DNA of 8,025 nucleotides from an uncultured Clostridia bacterium (lineage in GTDB: Bacteria; Bacillota; Clostridia; Christensenellales; CAG-917), in contig CANQCC010000071.1 of NCBI GenBank assembly GCA_947589635.1, positions 1-8,025 on the forward strand, read 5' to 3'. A program made the translations under genes and the position numbers. The first letter of the stretch is position 1. Each line of letters starts with the position of its first letter. A model generated the notes under the pieces. The model made no database searches. It was not told the DNA's origin and saw only the letters and a list, made by a program, of their open reading frames with translations. Shown piece after piece: positions 1 through 5,134 of this stretch.

Positions 1-3
1 GGA

Positions 4-20
4 GCGTACTTAAGCGTACG
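4..20. repeat. Short direct/inverted repeat downstream of upp
   Basis: GCGTAC occurs twice (4-9 and 14-19) around TTAA. The same bases also form an inverted repeat, CGTAC (5-9) with GTACG (16-20). This lies in the 74 nt after the upp stop. I see no convincing intrinsic terminator there in the upp direction, only a 4-bp GCGT/ACGC hairpin around 58-69 without a U-tract. The repeat may continue beyond the left edge; its role is unknown and it could be chance. Confidence 0.3.
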
Positions 21-74
21 TGACTTGCAGCCTTGCGGGTTTTTCGCGAAGTAATTGGCGTTTACACGCGGTTT

Positions 75-713
75 TTATTTGGTGCCGAACAGACGATCGC
101 CGGCGTCGCCAAGTCCCGGCAAGATGTAGCCCACTTCGTTGAGTTGGCGATCGAGGGTAGAGACATAGATCTTCACGTCGGGATGAGCGTTGGCGACGGC
201 TTCGACGCCTTGAGGAACGCCGATGATGTTCATGAGGCGGATCTCCTTGCAGCCGCGCTTTTTTAGGAGGTCTATCGCGCCTATCGCGCTGCCGCCTGTG
301 GCGAGCATGGGGTCGAGCAAAATTGCGATGCTGTTTTCGATGCCTTCGGGAAGTTTGCAATAGTACTCGTGCGGCTCGAGGGTCTCCTCATCGCGATAGA
401 GGCCGATATGCCCTACTCTTGCGGTCGGGAAAAGCGTGTGCACGCCGTTGACCATGCCGAGGCCTGCGCGCAGGATGGGTATGATGGTGACCGCGTTGTC
501 GGCGACCATAGTCTGCTCCGTCTTTTCAAGCGGCGTTTCGACGATGACCTTCTTGGTGGGGACGTCCTTGAACGCCTCGTAAACCATAAGCGTGGTGATC
601 TCCTCGACGAGCTCTCTGAACTCCTTCATGCCCGTAGCCTTGTCGCGCAATATGGCGACTTTGTGGCGGATGAGCGGATGATCGAAAATTGTGACGTTTT
701 GATATTCTTTCAT
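75..713 (-). CDS. upp: Uracil phosphoribosyltransferase
   Basis: Catalyses uracil + PRPP to UMP + diphosphate, the cytoplasmic step of uracil salvage. The 212-residue product is close to the usual family size (about 208-210). Visible signatures are the PRPP-binding loop LLDPMLATGGSA (residues 132-143) and the C-terminal uracil-binding segment GYILPGLGDAGDRLFGT (about 195-211), both nearly identical to well-known Upp proteins. IIPILRAGLGM (77-87) is also typical. The frame stays open upstream to 881, but the ATG at 713 is chosen because AGAGGTG sits just upstream and the protein then starts like the family (MKEYQNVTIFDHPLIRHK). It is the second gene of the uraA-upp operon, 85 nt after uraA with a strong hairpin between. 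Permease and enzyme together import and trap uracil. Expression should depend on the uraA leader attenuator and on readthrough of the intergenic hairpin. Confidence 0.97.
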   Translation of the reverse strand: MKEYQNVTIFDHPLIRHKVAILRDKATGMKEFRELVEEITTLMVYEAFKDVPTKKVIVETPLEKTEQTMVADNAVTIIPILRAGLGMVNGVHTLFPTARVGHIGLYRDEETLEPHEYYCKLPEGIENSIAILLDPMLATGGSAIGAIDLLKKRGCKEIRLMNIIGVPQGVEAVANAHPDVKIYVSTLDRQLNEVGYILPGLGDAGDRLFGTK

Positions 714-731
714 GATTACACCTCTTATTTG

Positions 732-753
732 GGCGGAAAGCGCTCTCCCCGCC
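732..753 (-). other. Hairpin just upstream of the upp ribosome binding site
   Basis: On the minus strand GGCGGGGAG pairs with CTTTCCGCC, giving 9 bp (two of them G-U) around a 4-nt AGCG loop. It ends a few bases before the AGAGGTG site of upp. No U-tract follows, so it is not a terminator. It could affect access of ribosomes to upp or stabilise a processed upp mRNA. The pairing is seen in the sequence; any function is inferred. Confidence 0.4.
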
Positions 754-755
754 TT

Positions 756-791
756 AAAAGAGGGCATACGGAGGCGCACTCCGTATGCCCT
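756..791 (-). terminator. Intercistronic hairpin, probable partial terminator between uraA and upp
   Basis: A perfect 13-bp inverted repeat (761-773 with 779-791) closes a 5-nt loop and begins 7 nt after the uraA stop. In the minus direction it is followed by CTTTT, a short U-tract, so it fits a weak intrinsic terminator or an RNA processing/stability element. On the plus strand no U-tract follows. Because upp is downstream in the same direction with no clear promoter of its own, partial readthrough is the simplest reading. That would set upp expression below uraA. Confidence 0.65.
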
Positions 792-798
792 GCAAAAA

Positions 799-2469
799 TT
801 ATTCTTCCGCGGTAACAGTACCTTCGGTCTCGACAGTCTCTTCGGTGGCAGTCTTTTCGCCGCTTGCCGAAGTTTCCTCAATTGCCGTATTCGCTGTCTC
901 TGCCGTTTCAGCCTGAGCTTCGCCCGCGCCTACTTCATAGGTGCTGTCCGCTCCTACGGGCGCCGCCATAAGGCTTTCGGGCTTTTCGTCGACATTGCCG
1001 CTCTTCTTTTCGATCGCGGTGATGATGGCGTTGGTCACGATGCCGAGGATGAGCGCGGTCGCTATGGACGTGATCTGAATGGTCTTTGCAACATGACCGT
1101 TGCCTTCAAGCTCGTACGGTATCTTAATTGCAAGTCCACCGATGCCCGCGATGAGAATGGCGCTGACGACAAACAGGTTCTTGTTCTCGCCAAGGTCGAT
1201 GTTCTTGAACATTTTAAGTCCGCTGACCGCGATGAAGCCGTACAGGGTCAGGCACACGCCGCCCATTACGCAGCTGGGAATGGTGCGCAACAACGCCATA
1301 AGCGGGGTAATGAAGCTCAAAATTATGCACATGCAGGCCGCAGTGAATATCGTCCAGACGGACGCGTTTCTTGTGATAGCTACGCAGCCGACAGACTCGC
1401 CGTATGTGGTATTGGGGCACATACCCATAACAGTACCGGCGATAGAGCCGACGCCGTCGCCAAGGAGCGTTCTCTTGAGGCCGGGCTCGCCTTCGACAAG
1501 GTCTCTGCCGATGATGGAGCCAAGGTTCTTATGGTCCGCAATATGCTCCGCAAACACGACGAGCGCGACGGGGATAAACGCAAGCGCGACTTCCGCAACG
1601 CCGGGGCCGTTGAGCAACGTACCCTCTTGCATAACGCCTTCCACAATAGCGCCGATGGACGCCTTGCCGTTGATAATTTCTTTGATAGCCTCAATAAGCG
1701 CAAAATCGGGATAATTGAGGAACGCTGTCACGCCATTGAAGGCTTTTGCGCCGTTCTCCGTAGTATGTACAAAATTGTCGACCAGCGGTTGCCAATTGAC
1801 TATTTTGAGATAGTTGACGTTTGCGCCATAACCTATCGCAGAGAAGAGAGACGCCACAATGTAGCCCGCGCCGATGCCGATGATAAAGGGGATGAGTTTG
1901 GGCATTTTGAACTTCTTTTGGCAGGAGCAAAGGATGATAGTGATGAATGTTACAAGTCCGCAAAGCAGGCCTATAAGGTTGTAATCTCCGTTGATGGCGT
2001 CGCCGCTTGCCTTGACCATATCGCCCATTGCGCTGCCCGCAAGGCTGAGTCCGATAAGCGCGACCGTAGGCCCGATGATGACGGGAGGCATAAGCTTGCT
2101 GACCCACTTGGTGCCCGCAAAGTGGATGATGATGGCAAGCACCACATACACAAGACCCGCAAAGATTGAACCGACCAAAATACCGAGGTAGCCAAACGCC
2201 ATAGCCGCTGAGAGCGAACTCAAAAACGCGAATGAACTGCCGAGGAACACGGGGCTCTTAAACCTTGTGAAGAGCAGGTACACTATCGTGCCAACGCCTG
2301 CGCCCAAAATTGCAGCGGGGATTTGAGTCGGCAGACCGATGATCGTGGGGACGGCGATCGTCGCCGCCATGATGGCGAGGACCTGTTGGAAAGCGAAAAC
2401 AAGCAACTTTCCGAATGGCTTCGGCACATCTTGCACGTCATAGATGAGATTGTTTTGATTGTTTGCCAT
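799..2469 (-). CDS. uraA: Uracil permease, NCS2 family
   Basis: Polytopic inner-membrane transporter that imports uracil, in E. coli UraA by proton symport. The 556-residue protein has many hydrophobic segments and the NCS2 signatures: a QQVLAIMAATIAVP start (29-41), FAEHIADH (306-313, Glu308 corresponding to the substrate-binding Glu of TM8 in UraA) and PNTTYGE (352-358, with the TM10 Glu358). The uracil assignment over xanthine rests on these motifs and on upp next door. It is over 100 residues longer than E. coli UraA (about 429). Part is a segment before the AEH helix (about 225-290). Part is a hydrophilic tail of about 70 residues (487-556), rich in Glu, Ala and Thr and lacking membrane segments. 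The start has TAGGAGA 7 nt upstream. It is the first main gene of the operon, preceded by a terminator-containing leader with its own small ORF. Confidence 0.95.
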   Translation of the reverse strand: MANNQNNLIYDVQDVPKPFGKLLVFAFQQVLAIMAATIAVPTIIGLPTQIPAAILGAGVGTIVYLLFTRFKSPVFLGSSFAFLSSLSAAMAFGYLGILVGSIFAGLVYVVLAIIIHFAGTKWVSKLMPPVIIGPTVALIGLSLAGSAMGDMVKASGDAINGDYNLIGLLCGLVTFITIILCSCQKKFKMPKLIPFIIGIGAGYIVASLFSAIGYGANVNYLKIVNWQPLVDNFVHTTENGAKAFNGVTAFLNYPDFALIEAIKEIINGKASIGAIVEGVMQEGTLLNGPGVAEVALAFIPVALVVFAEHIADHKNLGSIIGRDLVEGEPGLKRTLLGDGVGSIAGTVMGMCPNTTYGESVGCVAITRNASVWTIFTAACMCIILSFITPLMALLRTIPSCVMGGVCLTLYGFIAVSGLKMFKNIDLGENKNLFVVSAILIAGIGGLAIKIPYELEGNGHVAKTIQITSIATALILGIVTNAIITAIEKKSGNVDEKPESLMAAPVGADSTYEVGAGEAQAETAETANTAIEETSASGEKTATEETVETEGTVTAEE

Positions 2470-2499
2470 AACAATATCTCCTATATATAGATTTTCCTC

Positions 2500-2526
2500 A
2501 AAAAAAGATGCCCCCGAGAGGACATC
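2500..2526 (-). terminator. Intrinsic terminator (attenuator) in the uraA leader
   Basis: On the minus strand GATGTCCT pairs with GGGGCATC (8 bp with two G-U pairs, loop CTCG, 2507-2526) and is followed directly by seven U's (2500-2506). It lies about 30 nt upstream of the uraA start and about 135 nt after the predicted transcription start, so it would stop transcription before the permease gene. A terminator between a promoter and its own first gene is the hallmark of attenuation. Its 3' arm can also pair with 2561-2568, which would prevent it forming. Confidence 0.85.
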
Positions 2527-2532
2527 AAATTT

Positions 2533-2637
2533 TCACGCAAGCGTGGAGGAGAGAATTTCAGAGGGCACTTCGACCGTCAAAGCGCAAATCTTTGCAAAAT
2601 TTGCATAACGCTTTAACTTTAAGAGCGAGCCCCTCAT
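2533..2637 (-). CDS. Putative leader peptide of the uraA-upp operon (34 aa)
   Basis: A small ORF below usual annotation size. Its ATG (2635-2637) has a strong GGAGG site at 2643-2647 with a 5-nt spacer, about 24 nt after the predicted transcription start, and it runs 34 codons to TGA at 2533-2535. The peptide begins MRGSLLKLKRYANF, is basic in its first half and ends SSTLA. The stop codon lies 6 nt before the terminator hairpin, so a ribosome finishing the ORF would cover the terminator's 5' arm. The ORF also spans the first stem and the antiterminator strand. In E. coli pyrBI and pyrE, ribosomes closely following RNA polymerase disrupt a terminator in this way when UTP is scarce. I do not recognise the peptide family. 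No run of one amino acid codon suggests amino acid sensing, though an arrest peptide is possible. Translation is inferred, not shown. Confidence 0.6.
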   Translation of the reverse strand: MRGSLLKLKRYANFAKICALTVEVPSEILSSTLA

Positions 2638-2666
2638 ATCCGCCTCCGCAAATATTATCGTGAAAG

Positions 2667-2695
2667 ATATTAACACAGATTATAAAAAATGACAA
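2667..2695 (-). promoter_or_regulatory. Promoter of the uraA-upp operon
   Basis: On the minus strand -35 TTGTCA (2690-2695), a 17-bp spacer and -10 TAATAT (2667-2672), with a TG one base upstream of the -10 (extended -10). This matches the sigma-A/sigma-70 consensus well and predicts a start near 2660. It separates uraA-upp from the radical SAM operon upstream, whose last stop is at 2750. Confidence 0.8.
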
Positions 2696-2716
2696 CAAAA
2701 TTCGACCGCGTTTTAA

Positions 2717-2734
2717 GTTTTTCTAAAGAAAAAC
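2717..2734 (-). terminator. A/U-rich hairpin after the radical SAM gene, weak terminator candidate
   Basis: GTTTTTC pairs with GAAAAAC (7 bp, 4-nt loop) 15 nt after the stop of the radical SAM gene. It lacks the GC-rich stem and long U-tract of a typical intrinsic terminator, though U-rich stretches flank it. Some end to this operon is expected before the uraA promoter, and this is the only structure I see there. Confidence 0.3.
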
Positions 2735-2749
2735 ACAAAAAGTGCGCTG

Positions 2750-3583
2750 CTATCTCAAAAAACTTCTCAACTCGTCAAGATCGAAGGATGGCACATAGTC
2801 CTCTATCGCGCTTGAAAGCTCCTGCGAAAAGCCGTTTTTAAGCCCGGCTTCAAAAAATGCGTCCGTCGCTGCGTCATACTCCTCCGCCGTCAACCTGCGC
2901 CCAAGCGTGGGATGCCCCATGACGGCGGGGGTCGGGAAATACTGCCCCATCACGCTGACGTACAGCGACTTGTCTATCTCCGCGATGTCTCGCATGACCT
3001 TGCGCGTATTCTCTGCGGCGGAGGGCAACACGAGGTGGCGCACTATCACGCCCTTTATCATAATTCCGTCCTCGTCAAACACGTCGCGAGGCTGCTGCCG
3101 CCTCATCTCGGCGATCGCCGCTTTTGCCGTTTCGCGGTAGTTTGCGGCGTGCGAGTATTCCCAAGCAAGCGCGTCGTCTCCGTACTTGAAATCTGGCAGA
3201 TATATGTCTACAAACCCCTCAAGTTTTTTGAGGTTCGCCACCGTCTCATATCCGCTGCTGTTCCACACAATCGGCACTTTAAGTCTCGATTTTGCAATTT
3301 TAAGTGTGTTTATAAGCAAATTTGTCCAATTTGACGGCGTCACAAGATTTATGTTGTGCGCGCCCATTTCGACAAGTTTTTCAAAGCCTTTTATAAGCTG
3401 ATTACTGCTGACGTCCAGTCCCTTTCTACCGTGCGAGATCTCCGCATTCTGGCAAAAGGCGCATTTCAGATTGCAACCCGAAAAGAAGACGGTCCCGCTT
3501 CCTCTCGTCCCGGATATGCAGGGCTCCTCAAAAAAGTGCAGCCCCATGCGGGCTATTCTGAATGTTTGCTCCCCGTCACTCAT
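2750..3583 (-). CDS. Radical SAM protein, PflX type (COG1313), pyruvate formate-lyase activase-like
   Basis: Cytoplasmic iron-sulfur enzyme expected to bind a [4Fe-4S] cluster and cleave S-adenosylmethionine to a 5'-deoxyadenosyl radical. The 277-residue protein carries the cluster motif CNLKCAFC (Cys37, Cys41, Cys44; CX3CX2C) inside FFSGCNLKCAFCQNAEIS. It is preceded by EEPCISGTRGSGT (19-31), the hallmark of the PflX branch. Family members are often annotated as putative pyruvate formate-lyase activating enzymes, but a role in activating a glycyl radical enzyme is not established for this branch, and no such enzyme is visible here. The start ATG overlaps the stop of the upstream FAD-oxidoreductase gene (ATGA, 3580-3583), indicating translational coupling and one operon. 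The likely substrate is unknown; a joint pathway with the flavoprotein is inferred from the overlap only. Confidence 0.9.
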   Translation of the reverse strand: MSDGEQTFRIARMGLHFFEEPCISGTRGSGTVFFSGCNLKCAFCQNAEISHGRKGLDVSSNQLIKGFEKLVEMGAHNINLVTPSNWTNLLINTLKIAKSRLKVPIVWNSSGYETVANLKKLEGFVDIYLPDFKYGDDALAWEYSHAANYRETAKAAIAEMRRQQPRDVFDEDGIMIKGVIVRHLVLPSAAENTRKVMRDIAEIDKSLYVSVMGQYFPTPAVMGHPTLGRRLTAEEYDAATDAFFEAGLKNGFSQELSSAIEDYVPSFDLDELRSFLR

Positions 3584-4926
3584 TTCGTCTGTTTTTTGCC
3601 CGTCGCGAGCAAGGCCTTCTCATAGCGTTTTGCCCACTTTGCTATCTTTTTGAGGTCGTATTTGCCCGGTATCTTCGCGGCGATTTTCTTTGCCTTCGCC
3701 GCTTTTATAAGGCAGCCGAGCGCGCCGCAAGTGAGCGACGGCTTGCCAAGCAGCAAGCATATCTTTTTCAATATGGACTTTGCGGGGATCTTGGGTTTTT
3801 CGCCCGACGTATCCGTGCTTACAAGCGCGAGGTCGCTCTTCTCTATAAGGCCGCCTCCGAACACCCAATCTATCTTTTTTGGGTCAAGATCAAGCGCCCA
3901 TCTTTTGAGGACGTCTATAAACGCGAAGCCCGCGCCTATCTCCTTCATATATCTCTTTTCAAATTCCCAGAGCGAGGCCGCCGAAAAGTCGTCGATTTCC
4001 TTTATCCTGTCCGCAAGCAGCTTGCCCGCCTTCATGGAAGATTCTATTCCGCTGCCCATAAGCGGCATGGTCATGAACGCGCTGTCGCCCACCGCGACAT
4101 AGCCGTCCGCGACAAATACTCCCGCCGCCGCCCTCAGGCAGATCTGCACTTTGTGGGCGCGTATCAATCTTTCGCCAAGCACGGGATTTTGCGCGCGCAG
4201 GTCGGATATGGCGTCGGCGATCTGTTCGTCGGACAGCGAGCCCACGCGGCCTATCAACACGTCCACAAGATTCTCTTCCACAAGATTGCACCAGCTTATG
4301 CCCGCCTCGCCAAGGTGCTTGACGTGCATGGTACATTCTATGTCCTCTTCGCGGGTATTCTCCCCCGCCGCCCTGTCAAAGAAGGCGCGATATCCAAACA
4401 GCACGCCGTTGCCGTCGGGCGCCTTTTGCACGAGAAATTTTGAAGGAAGCTGCGCGCGGAAAGGGGAGTTCATGCCGCTTGCGTCTATGACAAGATCGAA
4501 GCGTTCCTCACCCTCGAAAGTGCGTATCCCCTTGACCGCGTCGTCCTCGACTATCAAAGAGGTTACGGGAGTTTGAAACAGCGCTTCTCCTCCCGCCTTT
4601 TCAAGCTCGCTCGCAAAATACTCGCTGAGGCCGCGGCGATAGACCGATATCTCTTCCATGGGCGGAAGAGGAGGCACGGGAAGAGAATATTTTCCGTCCG
4701 GAGACACAAAAAGCCACTTGCGCTTTTGTCTGTATACGTCCTCGGGCGGCATGTCGAGGTCGCACAGCCCGAAGATGTCCGCTCTGATGTCGTCCTCCCA
4801 ATCGTAGCTTACTTGTCCTCTTTCGGCTTTTTCGAAGACCTTGACGTCGTATCCCGCTTTCGCAAGCGATATCGCGGCGCACATTCCGCCCTGACCCATG
4901 CCTATAACGGCGATTTTTTTGCCCAT
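3580..4926 (-). CDS. FAD-dependent oxidoreductase, geranylgeranyl reductase/FixC-like
   Basis: A 448-residue flavoprotein of the p-hydroxybenzoate hydroxylase-like fold. The N-terminal dinucleotide-binding motif is IAVIGMGQGG (5-14, glycines 9, 11 and 14), followed by an acidic residue at the end of the second strand (VKVFEKAE, Glu32). A middle strand reads FDLVIDASG (153-161). The second FAD motif is GYVAVGDSAFMTMPLMGSGIE (about 275-295, Gly280-Asp281), as in COG0644 proteins, which include geranylgeranyl reductases. The Lys-rich C-terminus (about 390-448) is not assigned. The substrate is unknown. The start at 4926 is chosen over the ATG at 4983 for three reasons: AGAAGGTGG lies just upstream, the Rossmann strand then begins at once, and the upstream ATG falls inside the promoter -10. 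It is the first gene of an operon with the radical SAM gene (4-nt overlap). Confidence 0.85.
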   Translation of the reverse strand: MGKKIAVIGMGQGGMCAAISLAKAGYDVKVFEKAERGQVSYDWEDDIRADIFGLCDLDMPPEDVYRQKRKWLFVSPDGKYSLPVPPLPPMEEISVYRRGLSEYFASELEKAGGEALFQTPVTSLIVEDDAVKGIRTFEGEERFDLVIDASGMNSPFRAQLPSKFLVQKAPDGNGVLFGYRAFFDRAAGENTREEDIECTMHVKHLGEAGISWCNLVEENLVDVLIGRVGSLSDEQIADAISDLRAQNPVLGERLIRAHKVQICLRAAAGVFVADGYVAVGDSAFMTMPLMGSGIESSMKAGKLLADRIKEIDDFSAASLWEFEKRYMKEIGAGFAFIDVLKRWALDLDPKKIDWVFGGGLIEKSDLALVSTDTSGEKPKIPAKSILKKICLLLGKPSLTCGALGCLIKAAKAKKIAAKIPGKYDLKKIAKWAKRYEKALLATGKKQTK

Positions 4927-4939
4927 CTGCCACCTTCTT

Positions 4940-4967
4940 ATGCTTGTCTCCGCCAAAAGCGAAGCAT
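4940..4967 (-). other. 5'-UTR hairpin before the FAD-oxidoreductase gene
   Basis: In the short untranslated leader, ATGCTT pairs with AAGCAT (4962-4967 with 4940-4945) around an inner CGC/GCG stem with a bulge. It ends next to the AGAAGGTGG ribosome binding site. It could tune translation; equally it may be incidental. Confidence 0.3.
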
Positions 4968-4981
4968 ATTTTATCAAACAC

Positions 4982-5010
4982 ATTATAACATCGTCGGCGC
5001 CCGTTGTAAA
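4982..5010 (-). promoter_or_regulatory. Promoter of the FAD-oxidoreductase/radical SAM operon
   Basis: Minus strand -35 TTTACA (5005-5010), 17-bp spacer, -10 TATAAT (4982-4987) with an extended TG. This is near consensus and predicts a transcript start around 4975. The first in-frame ATG of the gene (4981-4983) overlaps the -10 and would not be transcribed, so the start at 4926 is supported. It is divergent from the holA promoter. Confidence 0.8.
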
Positions 5011-5045
5011 CGCCCTTATTTTTGCGGCGCTAAAGCACTTTTCTC

Positions 5046-5077
5046 TTTACATGGATATTGATTGATGTTATTATAAT
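5046..5077 (+). promoter_or_regulatory. Promoter of the holA-cdaA operon
   Basis: Plus strand -35 TTTACA (5046-5051), 17-bp spacer, -10 TATTAT (5069-5074). A perfect TATAAT at 5072-5077 overlaps it but at a poor 20-bp distance. The surrounding 5051-5090 is very A/T-rich. The expected start is near 5081, about 54 nt before holA. Confidence 0.6.
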
Positions 5078-5134
5078 ATAAGTATATTACAGCGGTTCGG
5101 GCGTAACGGAGCGCGCGCGAAAAAAGGAGTTCGT

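Larger units (their letters stand above)
2500..2661 (-). promoter_or_regulatory. uraA leader RNA with competing pairings (attenuator)
   Basis: Predicted transcript start is near 2661. Reading 5' to 3' on the minus strand, these pairings are visible. A 9-bp stem GTTAAAGCG/CGCTTTGAC (2609-2617 with 2576-2584) carries a 5-nt bulge and an inner 5-6-bp stem. GTGCCCTC (2561-2568) can pair with GGGGGCAT (2508-2515), 8 bp, excluding the terminator (antiterminator). GAGGG (2631-2635) can pair with CCCTC (2561-2565), which would enclose the first stem and free the terminator (anti-antiterminator). A small CACG/CGTG hairpin sits at 2534-2545. I did not recognise the PyrR-binding loop consensus or a purine riboswitch core. 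Regulation by pyrimidine supply is inferred from the genes controlled. The whole region is overlaid by a 34-codon ORF, so ribosome position may choose between the pairings. Confidence 0.65.

Noticed and set aside
75..881. Longer upp reading frame starting at 881
   Set aside because: The extra 56 residues would overlap the uraA 3' end and cross the intergenic hairpins. The ATG at 713 has the ribosome binding site and the conserved Upp N-terminus.
712..2169. 485-codon open frame on the plus strand, opposite uraA
   Set aside because: It is antisense to a clear NCS2 permease, has a low-complexity charged composition (Asp, Arg, Ala, His) and no family motif. It looks like a codon-bias shadow.
2507..2661. 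PyrR-binding attenuator or purine riboswitch in the uraA leader
   Set aside because: I looked for the PyrR loop consensus (AGUCCAGAGAGGCU-like) and for the conserved purine riboswitch core and recognised neither. A covariance-model search would be decisive.
3562..4443. 293-codon plus-strand frame opposite the FAD oxidoreductase
   Set aside because: It runs antisense to a gene with two clear FAD-binding motifs, and its composition is Arg/Tyr/His-rich without any motif.
4938..4967. Nine-codon upstream ORF in the 5' leader of the FAD-oxidoreductase gene
   Set aside because: An ATG at 4967 reads nine codons to a TAA just before the ribosome binding site, but it has no ribosome binding site of its own and the leader has no terminator. 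Probably chance.
5062..5088. Alternative holA promoter TTGATG with TATATT
   Set aside because: The spacer would be only 15 bp. TTTACA with TATTAT at 17 bp fits better, though the A/T-rich stretch leaves the exact -10 open.
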